Part shown: one piece after another, positions 1 through 9,556 of the stretch | How the letters are laid out: each line of letters begins with the position of its first letter | Numbering within the stretch: position 1 is the stretch's first letter | Assembly: GCA_963575745.1 (NCBI GenBank) | Contig: CAUYUJ010003603.1 | Location: 227,501 to 291,500, forward strand | Source of the DNA: Prorocentrum cordatum | Taxonomy: Eukaryota; Sar; Dinophyceae; Prorocentrales; Prorocentraceae | Direction: 5' to 3' | Length of the DNA stretch: 64,000 nucleotides | The notes under the pieces: generated by a model | Seen by the model: the letters and a program-made list of their open reading frames with translations, nothing else | Told to the model about the DNA's origin: nothing | The model's database searches: none | Made by a program: the position numbers and the translations under genes

Positions 1-225
1 TTTGCTGTGGTTAGCAGGTGGTTGGTGACTGCGACCGCAGCTGCTGTGGGCAGACAGTGGAGGTGCCCTGATGGTGGAGGTGGAGGTGAAGGTGTCCTGA
101 TGGCCGCAGTTGCAGAGGAGCAGGTGGAGGTGAGGTGCCCTGATGGCCGCAGCTGCTGCTCCTGAGGTCCCGTTGGTGACCGCAGCTGCTGATGTGGAGG
201 TGCCCTGATGGCCGCTGCCATGTTG
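1..225. repeat. Degenerate short tandem repeat
   Basis: The core GTGCCCTGATGGCCGC recurs at irregular 60-80 base steps with GGTGGAGGTG and CGCAGCTGCTG between the copies. The copies are imperfect. Open frames on both strands here are by-products of the repeat. Confidence 0.6.
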
Positions 226-826
226 CTAGTTGCGGCCGCGGCCACCCTGGTCGTTGCCAGGACGGCCCGCAGTGAGTCCCTATACGACTCATACTCCACC
301 ACAAGAGGGGGGGCGAAGAGAAGGTTAGCTGGGTACGGTTGGGGGAGATGGGGCTGCGAGCAGAAGTGCCATAAGGAGGGGAAGATTGAAGGTTGGCGGG
401 GACCGTGGCTCAAGTACAATGGAATGAGAGTAATCGCAGTCGCCACTAATGTCAACGATATGCTGCTGGTGCCACTAATGTTCGCGCTGTAGAGTATGAC
501 CGTGTCATGTTGTAAATGTGCCAAGAGAAGGTGGATTCCCATACCACCAGCTGTGCTGCTTCCGTTTCGTACGGTGAGTGCGTACATATCGGTTCGAGGG
601 TAGTGTAGAGGAGGTGGGAGTGGGTGTGTAGCAGATGGCGGTTCTGTCACCATAAAGCAAATTCATTGTGCGGGAACAAGCGCACTGATCGGCCGCCGTT
701 AAGCCGGTCCGATCGCGAGGATTGCCGCGTGTTGTGGGCGATCAGAGGGTAGTCTCCTGATTCGCCGTAGGCTGGTCGTGCTGGTCAGGCTGGTCAGCTT
801 TGACGGCGTCTGCGTTGGTCGGCCAT
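226..826. other. No recognisable feature
   Basis: This stretch has short open frames on both strands but none with a recognisable motif. No clear repeat or RNA gene is seen. Confidence 0.4.
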
Positions 827-1040
827 GGTTCCACGGGTCGGGCCCGTAGAGTGGGAGGGCCTCCTGGTCCGTCTGCTGCTGGTCGCCCTGGTGGATGATG
901 CTGTGGTGTCCATCTGAGGGCGGTGTCGTGGTCTTCCGTGGTTTCCACGGGTCGGGCCCGTAGAGTGGGAGAGTCTCTTTGTCCGTCTCCTGCTGCTCGC
1001 CCTGGTGGATGATAATGCAGTGTCCGTCTTAGGCTGGGTC
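827..1040. repeat. 114-bp tandem duplication
   Basis: The core CCACGGGTCGGGCCCGTAGA occurs at 831 and again at 945, and a second shared block CCCTGGTGGATGAT follows each core about 57 bases later. The two copies are diverged, so the duplication is not recent. Frames on the minus strand across it give duplicated peptides rich in Thr, Ser and Arg. Confidence 0.7.
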
Positions 1041-1249
1041 GTTGCCGGCTTGCTTTCGCCGGTGTGAGGAACGTCCCTGTCGATGTGTTGGTCCGTGATC
1101 ATGTTGCGGATCGTTGCAGCCATGCTGGTATCGCCGATGGCGTGTTGCTGCTTCTGGTGTGGTGATTGGTGGTCGGCGGTGCTGCTAGCTGCTGTTCTGC
1201 CAGTCGGGGCCATGGTCGATTTGGCCTGCAACAGGCTGGCCTTGTTGGT

Positions 1250-1630
1250 CTATTCAACTGCAATTAGTGCTGGAGTCGATGACTGTTGGTCTGGGTGTCC
1301 GAGTTGTTGTGGTGCGGTCCCGATGTCAGGGTCGGTAGGTGGAAGTAAGTCGTATACAGTCGGTGGGTCTGGTGTCGGCTGTCGGTTCTGGTGGTTCTGT
1401 GCCTCGTTCTTTGGCAAGGGGGTCTGGTTTGCGATGAGCCCGGCCATCTTGACACGTTCCTCGATTGTGATTTCCATCTGTAGTTCGGTGACGAGGAATG
1501 GTGTCGGCATGCACGTGGGGTTGTGTCGTATTGATACCTTGATGCCCGTAAATATATCTCCCTTCTGTTGCAGCACCACTGTTTGGTCCTGCATGTCATC
1601 GTGTTTGCGGCTCTTGGGGTAGGTTAGCAT
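1250..1630 (-). CDS. Hypothetical protein fragment
   Basis: This minus-strand frame of 126 codons is Pro, Gln and Thr rich toward its C-terminus. It shows no motif I recognise. It sits just downstream of other minus-strand coding remnants with the same A/C-rich coding strand, so it may be the eroded end of the same gene or element. It could equally be a chance frame, because a second minus-strand frame of 111 codons overlaps it. Confidence 0.2.
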   Translation of the reverse strand: MLTYPKSRKHDDMQDQTVVLQQKGDIFTGIKVSIRHNPTCMPTPFLVTELQMEITIEERVKMAGLIANQTPLPKNEAQNHQNRQPTPDPPTVYDLLPPTDPDIGTAPQQLGHPDQQSSTPALIAVE

Positions 1631-1962
1631 GTTATTAGCCAGACAGTGTAGTTTGCCAAGTCCAGTTGCCGCTGGTTCATGTAGAAGGGCTGCTTGTCCG
1701 GCAGCTCGTGCGACCCGCAGTAGCTGATGAGAGCCCCTTCCACGTAGCCCATGACCTGGTCGTACTCGATGCGGAGGTCGTCGACTTTCGCGTCTCTGTC
1801 GGCCTCTTCTGGGTCGGTCAGTTCGAGCATCTCGTCGTAGTGGTGGAGTATAGCCTCGTAGGTGTGCATCTTGGACATCACGTGCTCGCGCTCGTATGGG
1901 TCGCCGCTGATCATGACGGACAGGCGCTCGATGATGTCGTGCATGCGGTTTTTGATCCGCAT
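1624..1962 (-). CDS. Hypothetical helical, acidic protein fragment
   Basis: The frame has 112 codons with an amino-acid mix typical of real protein: charged, helix-favouring residues (EEADRDAKVDDL), balanced hydrophobics and little low complexity. No family is recognised. It lies on the same strand as the remnants at 2.4-4.7 kb. Its composition makes it more believable as former coding sequence than most frames nearby, but no start signal or neighbour confirms it. Confidence 0.3.
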   Translation of the reverse strand: MRIKNRMHDIIERLSVMISGDPYEREHVMSKMHTYEAILHHYDEMLELTDPEEADRDAKVDDLRIEYDQVMGYVEGALISYCGSHELPDKQPFYMNQRQLDLANYTVWLITC

Positions 1963-2359
1963 CCTTGTTGTCGTGCCTTGCGGTTGTGAAGGTGGTGATC
2001 TCTTTGCGAGCTCAACGACTGCGTTTCGGATGCGCTTGATGTCGTTGCCTCACTCCGTCGTTGTTTGGATCACGTCTGGTCCCTTGGTCTCGTTCTTTCG
2101 TGGTGTCGGCGGTGGCTTTGTAGGTACGTCCTGCCATAGCTCAGGTGTGCTCGGTTGCTTGCCCTCGTTGCCGCATGCTGTTTCTGCAGTGGTGTGTTTA
2201 GCGATCGAGGTTGGCGTCAGAATAGCCGATGGAGCTTTGTAGCATAGCGGGAGGTACGGTACAGTGTGTGTTGGCATTGATGTTGTTGTGTCCTCCGTTG
2301 GTGCCTCGTAGTGAGTAGGTTGGGCTCGTAAGCTGTTGTTGGGGACCGACCCCTCGTGA
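1963..2359. other. Unassigned sequence between coding remnants
   Basis: A 75-codon minus-strand frame at 2050-2277 (Pro and Thr rich, no motif) is the only notable item. It may be a linker of the degraded minus-strand gene whose pieces lie on both sides. Confidence 0.3.
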
Positions 2360-2854
2360 CTAGAGGAAGCGGGGGCCCCTTGGATGGAGGACGGCCATCA
2401 GGTCAGGCAGTAGTGTTGTCACAGCTGTATTTTGCGGTCTGGTGCTTGAGTCCGTCGTCACGGTGTGCGGCTGTGTTGCGCAGGTCTCTTCGATGATCAT
2501 GAGTATTCCTTTCTGGGTGCCAAAGTTGTCGTATTGACTGATGAGTAGTAGCCGCGCGAGGCGGCCAGTATCTGTATCGGAGCGCTTTATTTCGGTTACA
2601 TCGCTGCCAGTCATTTAGTCAATTGCTTGCCTTAATCGGTCCACGTTGTCATTGAAGTGAACGTCGTCGCCGTACTTCGCGATGATGGTGTCGAGATAAG
2701 TGATGTCGACCGTAAAGGACCGAGCCCAAGGTGATGGCGACCGCTGCCTCGGAGGGTCGGGATGTGGCGGTGGCGGCGGTGGTTGTGTCTTGGTTGGGAT
2801 GGCCATCGACGGGTAATGGATAATGTTGTAGCTCCCATCGTAAAGGCATTCCAC
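2360..2854 (-). pseudogene. Frame with in-frame stop, unknown protein
   Basis: Two minus-strand frames (2615-2854 and 2360-2614) are the same reading frame, separated only by a TAA at 2617-2615 followed directly by ATG. The upstream part has a run of eight prolines flanked by a mixed, protein-like sequence; the downstream part has a plausible helix ending near ISQYDNFGTQ. The uninterrupted composition across the stop suggests one former protein. No family is recognised. It overlaps the end of the WW-like frame at 2649-3098 in a different frame, so a frameshift probably joins the two. Confidence 0.35.
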
Positions 2855-3098
2855 GTTGTCTGATGGTAGAGCCCCTTTTCCAGCCTGCTTGTCGGAGCAC
2901 GTTACCTGGGTCTGTCCACGTCGTTTCCCTGGTGTCCAGGTTGTAGTAGTACACTTGGTGATTCCAGACGTGGTCTTTGCCCTCGTACTTGTAGGCGCTC
3001 CAAGGCTTGAGTAGTGGCAGTCGATGGTTGGGTGCTAGTGGCAGCCCTTCGGGGACTCCTGTGCGTCGGATTACCTCGTCGAGCGTATGCGGGTTCAA
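2649..3098 (-). pseudogene. WW-domain-like fragment
   Basis: Around residues 33-64 (about 2906-3002) the frame reads PWSAYKYEG, then VYYYNLDTRETTWTDP. A YYYN-x2-T-x2-T-x-W-x2-P block is the hallmark of a WW domain, a small fold that binds proline-rich peptides. The distance from the first Trp to the second is 28 residues, longer than the usual 20-23, so there is an insertion or a copying error. A proline run lies a little downstream in the neighbouring frame. The C-terminal third is Arg and His rich and is probably out of frame. I infer a Gag-like or host protein remnant, not a working gene. Confidence 0.45.
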
Positions 3099-3099
3099 A

Positions 3100-3897
3100 T
3101 TGGGGCAGTCTGGTGGGAGAATGGAGGTGGCGGGTTGATCGGTGGTGGCGGCTGGACCTTGTGAGGGGCCTGCCTGTTGGGTTAGCGGCGATTATCCTGT
3201 TGTATGTTGTTGTGTTGATTGACGTAAGTTGCTCACGCGTTGGCCGTTCGTGTCTTACGATCTGAGCGCTGTTGCGGAATGGGGTCATGGTGTTTGTAGG
3301 GATGCGCGTTGCGAACCCCTGTAGCTGGAGCTCCGCCTCGTAGTTGTCCGCGTGGGTTTCGTAGTAGTATGTCCTCAGCTTCTCCAACATGCGGTGTCAT
3401 TGACGTTGGTCCTTTGGGATGTGCGGCATCATGCTGTGGATGTCCCTTACCATTGTCTGCATGCAGCCGTAGTCGTTGATGCTGATCGGTTTGAACCATG
3501 GAGCTGGTTTTGTGCGTGGTGGTCTCTCAACCCCGATTGCCTCCACATGTGATAGCTGATTGGTTGGGGCGTTGTGGCCGTGAATCCCCTCGTCGTAGGT
3601 GACGCCAGCTGGCGCGTGCCATGCTGCCCCTTCGAAGATAGGCCCTTTTGGGGTGCCATACGAGGGTTGGCCGAGATGTATTTCGTACCTTTCCTGGATC
3701 TCGATGCAGTGGTTGATGGTCACCCTGTAGACCGCACTAGAAGTCTGCAGGTAGCGAAGTTCCTCGTCGGTGACCTCAACCAATGGTACCATGTCGCTGT
3801 TGGGACCCCCTTCCTCTGCATGAAGGCCTGCCCGAGTCTGAGGCGTCATGTGGAGGTTGTTCTTGTCGAAGATTCGGGTGTCGATGCGAGGGTGCAT
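3100..3897 (-). pseudogene. Unknown protein with in-frame TGA
   Basis: The frame 3897-3397 (166 codons) ends at a TGA at 3399-3397, and the same frame resumes with an ATG at 3390, only two codons later. Sequence on both sides is protein-like, for example VEVTDEELRYLQTSSAVYRV before it and LEKLRTYYYETHADNYEAEL after it. This argues for one former gene with a nonsense mutation. Near 3130-3190 the good composition ends, and a different frame continues into the WW-like segment. No family is recognised. Confidence 0.4.
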
Positions 3898-4661
3898 GCC
3901 TTGGCTCCCATGGTAGCGAGTGTGTCGGTCAGGTGCAGCAGCAAAGGCAGGGCCTCGCTCTGGTTGAAGACGTTGCCGTTCGGATCTGCTGTGTGAAGGG
4001 CGTAGGTTACTTCGCGGGTCCGCGCGTGGATAGTTTTGCGCTCGGCGTCCTGCAAATCAGCCCTCTCCTGTACCGGTTCGGATTGTACCTTGTGGATTTG
4101 GACGACGTCTCCCACCTCGGGTCCTTGTGGGCCCAGCTGCGGGGGGACGAAGTGGATGAGGCTCGTCTCCGCCATTTCTTTGGCCCTTTCCCAAGGTTGC
4201 GCTGCAATCGGTGCCCGCCCAGCCGATGTAGCGAAGGTTGGGCCCGAGCGTGGATTTTCTGGTGGTATGCAATCGAGTACCTCAGCTCCAGGTTGCATTA
4301 TCTGGCCCCGCACCAACGTCGGCACGCCGTCTTGCTGGAGCTCGGGCGCCGCTGATGGCGCGCTGTCGCGATGTCCGCGTTGGATGAGTTGCCGTGCTCT
4401 TTCTGCGCTTGCAGCTGAAAAGTCTTTTTTGTCCAACAGAAATGTTGAATGTGGTCTGGTGCGCGAACGTGATCTTCGGGATGATGTTGAGGATCCTGTA
4501 GTCGATAGTGGCGATACACGGGTCAATGCCGTTGCCAAGTTGCCGGTCGCATGTTTGGTCGATTGTTGGTTCCATAGCAGGCTGCACCATGGCGAAGTGT
4601 GTTGTTCTTGTGTCGGGTTATGCGACAGCATCCGGTTATTTGAGCTATATGTCAGCGTCAT
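3846..4661 (-). CDS. Unidentified protein fragment (271 codons)
   Basis: This is the longest uninterrupted frame in the first 5 kb outside the LINE. Its C-terminal half has a balanced composition (LIHFVPPQLGPQGPEVGDVV, then ALHTADPNGNVFNQSEALPL), while the first 90 residues are Ser, Thr and Arg rich and may be out of frame. It overlaps the start of the next minus-strand frame (3897), which continues in another frame, so a frameshift is likely. No domain is recognised. The order suggests one decayed gene or retroelement ORF running from 4.66 to about 1.25 kb. Confidence 0.35.
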   Translation of the reverse strand: MTLTYSSNNRMLSHNPTQEQHTSPWCSLLWNQQSTKHATGNLATALTRVSPLSTTGSSTSSRRSRSRTRPHSTFLLDKKDFSAASAERARQLIQRGHRDSAPSAAPELQQDGVPTLVRGQIMQPGAEVLDCIPPENPRSGPTFATSAGRAPIAAQPWERAKEMAETSLIHFVPPQLGPQGPEVGDVVQIHKVQSEPVQERADLQDAERKTIHARTREVTYALHTADPNGNVFNQSEALPLLLHLTDTLATMGAKACTLASTPESSTRTTST

Positions 4662-5271
4662 TTGGATTGGGGGAAGGAGGGGGAAGGGTGATGATGTGCG
4701 TGTGGCGCTGTGATGGCCTGGATGCTGTTTGTCTTTGCATTTGCTTACTTCCGCGTCGTCGGCTGGTAAGATGGCCCCCTTGTCAGGTCCGGCGTACGAG
4801 AACCCTTGGTAGTCTTAACTGAATGCCAGTTGAGGTTGCGCCTATGAAGGGACATGACCCGAGTTGGGTGGGCCACACAGTTGGCTGGTTACTCCCAAAC
4901 AGCGGAGGTCACGGTCGTAGGTGCTGCTCTATTGTGGGATGCGTGGCTCCGTCATTACACGAGGTGTCGGTGGTCCATGCAATCCGTGCTGCGTTTGAAT
5001 CCGAAGTACGGGTCCTGTGGTGTTTAGACAGCCGCACAGTTGTCCTCGATTGTCCATTCGTCGGTTGTTGGCGTAACCGTCCATCTTTGACGGATGGCTT
5101 CCGATGGCGAAGTTGCTAGTATTTTGTTGAGTTCTGCGGGATATACATTCGCGGCCGCGCCGCGAAATGCCCTGTCCTCATTTCGCCCAAGTAGTGGTGC
5201 ATGTGCAGCATGGCCGTGGTTACATCTGCGCCGGTTGGGTTTGGCAAACATACGTGCAGGTAGTCTTCGTA
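4662..5271. other. No recognisable feature
   Basis: This interval between two groups of minus-strand coding remnants has only short unconvincing frames. It may hold the 3' end of the LINE whose last domain stops near 5272. Confidence 0.4.
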
Positions 5272-6018
5272 CTACAACCGCCAGCAGACTCGTCGCTTTG
5301 CGGGTGATTTGTTCGAGACTTCATTGGCCAATTGATACCATTCGTACGTTGGGCAGGCGCAGTAGATGTTGGATACCTGCCTGCCGTTGTGTACTCTCTC
5401 TGGATGCTTCGTAATGGCGGGCCTGCCAGTTTTGTATGCATTGAGCAGCATGAGGGTTATAGCACGCAGAAGTTGGTTGCCGATGTCGGTATGGTTGCTC
5501 TCCGTGTCCTTCGAGTAATTCAGTCCCCATGGTTGATCTCGCCTCTGTAGATGTCGCGGCTGGTATTTCGCATCTGGGATGTCGCAGGTCCTTGTTGCAC
5601 TCCAGGTCTCGCGTCCGTCCCTCACCTGATTGCTCCTGAAGTCGATGGCCTCCCATCTGGTCAGGTCGCCCGTCTTTTCGTTGTTGGCGATGTCGATGCA
5701 GAGGGTGCAGGTCTGCGTTGCAGCCGGTGGTACGAAGTGCTCCATCCACTTCTGAAGGCCCTCTTCTCGTCGATGGCCATTGTAGATGTGCAGGGCGAAG
5801 CGGACATGTCCTCCAGTGGGTCGTGGTAGTGGTGGGTTGCGTGCGTCTGGGTCTGATTCTGGAAGTTCACCTGGTGGTATTTCGTTGTGAGTTGCAGTAT
5901 TGTTCATGATATAGGTCGGAATGACGTCAGCCCTGTAGCTCGGAACATTGGCGTAGTCAGGTGGCCTGCTTGCTTTGGTATTGCGTGATACGTATGTTCT
6001 CCAGGTGTTCTTCGGCAT
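5272..6018 (-). pseudogene. Methyltransferase-like C-terminal domain of the LINE
   Basis: This 248-codon frame is uninterrupted. It contains ALHIYNGHRREEGLQKWMEH, then TLCIDIAN, then GRETWSATR, then LQRRDQPWGL, GNQLLRAI and ITKHPERV. The same succession (FSGxRRxGD, SxDI, GPPCETWSxAR, LRxxxxxWGL, GNxLL, EHP) closes many dinoflagellate LINE polyproteins as I remember them, and the PPC box resembles motif IV of C5-cytosine methyltransferases. Here the PPC positions read DGR: residue 136 is Arg, codon CGC at 5613-5611, one transition from TGC. Catalysis is therefore not expected. The biochemical role of this domain in intact elements is unproven. Confidence 0.5.
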
Positions 6019-6077
6019 TCCTCGTCGCTGAATGTCTCAATTGAGATTCACCATGGTACCGCACATGATGGCGTGGC

Positions 6078-6644
6078 TTAGAGATGCTTGACGAGTCGAG
6101 CGTAGGTGTCGTACTGGTAGCTGCACGTCTTGCATATCGTTCTGCTTTCCCATCTTGTAGGATGTGCGCCGCTTCTAGGGTATTTTCACTGGTGTACGTA
6201 GTAGGTGTTATCCTTGTAGAAGGTCGCTCCGCACTGATAGCACATGTACCTTGGTTCAGGTGGTGGTGGCGGCATGGCCAGAAGGGCTGGCACGTCGTCG
6301 GTTTTCTGGTATGGGTGGAGAGCGTTGTACCACTGCTCTTGGTGTGATTGGTCTTCTTGCCGCCGTAGAACTCGTGCAACCGCTGTTTTGACGGCCGCTT
6401 TGACTCTCGGTGGGTCAGTTCCTGTTGCTTGAAATACTTTGTACATGTCCCGTGATTGAGTTATTTGCTCCGTGTCGTCCAGGTAGCTATACATCCATTG
6501 CACATCATCTTTGATCTCGTTGGCCCAGATTGCCTCGTTGTGGAGATCCTGTTCGATGAGCCCTTCAAATATTGTGGGTCCATGTGGAAGGAGTCGCGGT
6601 GAGTGGCGTAGTCTGTGTGCGCGTTTTGCCATCGTCGGAGGCAA
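6078..6644 (-). pseudogene. LINE C-terminal region with two zinc fingers
   Basis: The frame starts with PPTMAKRAHRLRHSPRLLPH and has WANEIKDDVQWMYSYLDD, a thumb and C-terminal pattern of this LINE group. Finger 1 is YMCYQCGATFYKDNTYYVHQ. A TGA at 6188-6186 interrupts the frame, but the same frame continues to finger 2, ICKTCSYQYDTYARLVKHL, and then meets TAA at 6080-6078. In LINEs such fingers are thought to bind the template RNA or target DNA. Conservation of the Cys and His residues across the stop shows the stop is a later mutation. Confidence 0.6.
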
Positions 6645-6838
6645 TTACTTGGCAGTCGCCAGTACCTTAAGGTGCCTGTGCATTGTTGATGACAGTGGCG
6701 TGGCGACCTGTTGCTTGCCGGTATCCCTTCATGGATTCCACGGCGTAGTTCTTGTCGTCGGCCTCCGCGAGGTTGCTCCACGCGTGGTCGTTGTAGTTCA
6801 AGGTGGATATCACAAGGGGGTCATTGTGGAGGACTCTT

Positions 6839-8046
6839 TTATGCATTGGTGTGTTGTTTCGTCTGACGATCTGTCTGCTTCCGTGTCGGGCCTCTGCTGA
6901 TCATGGATTTGTTGATCTTTTCCTTGATCTCCGGCCCCATGGTTGCGGTTGAAGTGCTAATTGTGCCAAGTGCCGTTTGGGAGTTAATGATCTCGAGTGT
7001 TTGGTCGTTGTGGGTGCTCGGCATGCATGTCGTCCCCTCCTCGGCCATGTACTTCTTCGTCGTTCTTGATCCGTTTCCGAAGAGTAGCAGTATGATCTTT
7101 GTAATGTTCATCCATTGGGACGCCCGTTCTCGTACCTGTACGCGTTTGGGCAATGCGTGTCAATCCTCTCATGGTCGCCCACAGGTCCGCGTGGGCGTCT
7201 CGGAGTAGTGCTACGAGGTGTTTGTCGTCGATGTCCGCATCGATGTGGGGTGTTCCTTGCAGCGCCAGGAATGGTTGTAGTGCAGGTGGTATGTCCAGGG
7301 TGTCCAGTATTATCGTAGTTCCTTCTCCTCTCTCGGCCGATTGTAGAGGAAGTCGAGGACAATTGTGTAAAAGGCGTCTCTGAGGTCCAGGAAAAGCAGG
7401 ATCCCGCATCTTCTTTGGTGCTTCAAGATGTTGATGTACGCGAGGGTCGCGTGGGTTGCGAAGTCGGTGCGTCGCTTCGGCCTGGCTCCGCATTGAACGT
7501 CGCGTAGTATGCCATGCGTTACTTGTCGTAGCTTCGTTCTGAGGAGCCTATGGTGGGGCTTGGCGATCAAGTTGTTGAGTCAGATCAGTCGTCGGTCTCC
7601 GAGTTGCTTGCTGCTTGTCGTGCTGTTTGGGCAATTGATGATTGCCACCCTTCTTAGTGAGATAGCGTTTCCACTGTAGCGTATTGGCACTTGACGAGCA
7701 ACGGTTGGTACAGGCGGGCCATCTCGTCGCTGGCCGTGCGGCACGTGTCGTGTGTGATGTTGTCGGGTCCCTTTTGTCTGTGTGGTTTAGCTACGTGGAA
7801 GCTCGTCTTCAGCTCGGTCCTGATCATGATGTTCTCGATTGGGGTATCCTGGTTGATTCTCGACGTGATAGTGTCCTTTGCAGTCGTGTTGTACGTGTTG
7901 GCGATGTCCTTGGGCACCCGAACCTTCGCGTGGCCGGCTATGACGAAGTGGCCCAGTGAGCGAGTAGGGTCTTCCATTGCGCAGCATACTGTAATTGTGG
8001 GTATGGTTGCCTCCATGAGTTGGCAAGCGAGCTTGGCTGTACTCAT
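6839..8046 (-). pseudogene. LINE reverse transcriptase, degraded
   Basis: Four frames carry pieces in order. At 8046-7654 the end reads HRQKGPDNITHDTC followed by ARLYQPLLVKCQ, the fingers region. At 7570-7310 it reads QCGARPKRRTDFATHATLAY then FLDLRDAFYTIV, the palm motif A with its Asp. At 7493-6984 it reads TRTGTRTGVPMDE, which corresponds to the GTRPGDP motif B. At 7153-6839 it reads MAEEGTTCMPSTHNDQTLEI, where the family normally has an (F/Y)ADD catalytic box; here the Asp pair appears as Glu-Glu. The enzyme would copy element RNA into DNA. Frameshifts and this change make it dead. Confidence 0.65.
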
Positions 8047-8306
8047 GTGTGCTTGCGTCGACTGTGGTGCATGTTTCCATTATCTTCGCGCCCGTTGACA
8101 TCCCCCCCTTATCCTGACCAGCGCGAAAATCGTTATGGTGATGTACGGCTTTCGCATTCGAATCGTGTCCGTCTTGTAGGCTGTCTCGGCGGCTTCTCTG
8201 ACACCTTTGTTCAGGTTCTGGGCGCGGTCCTTGATGTCGTAGCCCCACGGGTACAACTGTATATTGTTGAGTTCATGGCAGAATACATTCTGATGGGTCG
8301 TGTCGT

Positions 8307-9049
8307 TTATTTTCCTGAGGTCCAGACGTGGGGTTGCGCATTCATTTTGGGCGACGTCGAAGTACTTTGGTTCATCATAACTGGGAGGTGGTCCTCGTCT
8401 TCCTGAACCAGGTCGATGTCGGCGATGACTGCAGTATCCGTGACCGTGCCTAGGAGGGTTTTTGGGATGACCATTAAGTCAATACGTTCCTGTTTGCCAC
8501 CTTTGGTGTATGTGTACGCCGGTCCGCTGCAATATGTAGCAGTGTTGGCTGCGGTCATGTGGTACGTGATGAGAAACTCGTTGAAGCGCGTGCCATTCTC
8601 CGTAGTCGCCTATCGAATCGGCGATGTACTGCCCAGTTGTGGCGTTGGCGCCGGTCATGATGAGGTCGACCCCGAACTTGTCAGTAATGTTGTTGTTGGT
8701 CCAAAAAAATGTGTCTTTTCTTTGTCTAAATGTCTGTGAGTTGAACGAGCCACAGCCACAGTCCGGAGGCCTGGTTCCGTGATGCGCACGACGAGGAGCC
8801 TCGGGTTTGGTACACAATGTTGAGGTGGTTAGGGCGCAAGCAGTGTATGGTGCCGTTGGTTTCCACGTGGAAACGTCGGGGCTCACGAGGAGCGAGCAGC
8901 CCAAGTTGCTGTTGTCGTGCCCACTCGAGATCACCTGGAAGGGAAGCCGTGCATGCGTGTCGCGCCTTTTTGTAGCCTTGACTCTGAAGTCCGACGAGGT
9001 GAATGTCCATAGTGTTCAGTTGGTGGCTGATGGCCTCGATCCTAGTCAC
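8307..9049 (-). pseudogene. LINE endonuclease domain (AP-type), degraded
   Basis: The N-terminal piece (9049-8726) reads RIEAISHQLNTMDIHLVGLQ, the usual opening strand and helix of an exonuclease-endonuclease-phosphatase domain with its IxxLQE-type motif. The next frame carries KFGVDLIMTGANATTGQYIA, in the place of the GDFNA motif, then IGDYGE. The last frame (8558-8307) has NTATYCSGPAYTYTKGGKQ, RIDLMVIPKTLL and EDHLPV, the typical ID(Y/L) and SDH-like end of the fold. In LINEs this domain nicks the target DNA. Three frames are needed, so it is inactive. The Glu after LQ is replaced by Ser. Confidence 0.65.
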
Positions 9050-9107
9050 CTATCTCATCTGGGTCGGCTCCTTGAAATTGCGGGTGTTGAAGATCATCGT
9101 GGTAAGG

Positions 9108-9235
9108 TTTTTTTTGTTCCCAACCATCTTGTGGTGTTAGGTTTTCGTTTTGAAGAGACAACGCCCCGCGTTCTCACTCCTCCTCCTCCTCCTCCCTCCC
9201 CTTCCTCCTCCGATCCCTGCCCCTGTCCTCCAGAC
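9108..9235. repeat. Leader of 90-bp satellite, pyrimidine-rich
   Basis: CATCTTGTGGTGTT, then GTTTTGAAGAG, then CGCCCCGCGTTC and a CTC-rich tract precede the satellite. The same succession precedes the large array at 59.93-60.06 kb, which shows that the leader belongs to the repeat family. Confidence 0.7.
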
Positions 9236-9556
9236 CAGTCAACCATTTTGGCACACCTCTCACACGTTTCGTGGCCCGAAAGGGAGCCCCACCGAAGGCC
9301 CAAATGCCAGCGTTCGCATGCGCCCACCGCACCCATTTTGGCACACCCCTCGCACGCTTCGTTGCCCCATGAGGATTGCCACCGAAGGCCCAAATGCTTG
9401 CGTTCGCATGCGGCCACCTTCATTTTGGCACACCCCTCACACGTTTCGTGGCCCCACAGGGAGCCCCACCGGATGCCAAACTACCAGCTTTCGCATGCGC
9501 CCGCCGCACCCTTTTTTTGCACGCCCCTCACACGTTTCGTGGCTCCATCGGGTGTA
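9236..9556. repeat. 90-bp satellite, short array (about 4 copies)
   Basis: The landmark CACACGTTTCGTGG or a close variant recurs at 9265, 9355, 9442 and 9533, steps of 87-91 bases. Each unit also has TTTTGGCACACC and CGCATGCG. The same unit forms a much longer array near 60-61.7 kb. Open frames in several phases are a by-product, since 90 is a multiple of three. Confidence 0.8.

Larger units (their letters stand above)
5272..9049 (-). mobile_element. Decayed LINE-type retrotransposon (copy A)
   Basis: Read on the minus strand, fragments in successive frames give an AP-type endonuclease (9049-8307), a reverse transcriptase (8046-6839), a C-terminal region with two zinc fingers (6644-6078) and a methyltransferase-like domain (6018-5272). 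This order matches a group of non-LTR elements I associate with dinoflagellates. The frame changes at least eight times and there are in-frame stops, so it cannot be translated. Its coding strand is A/C rich and much lower in GC than the element at 24-30 kb. No poly-A tail or target-site duplication was identified. Confidence 0.7.
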
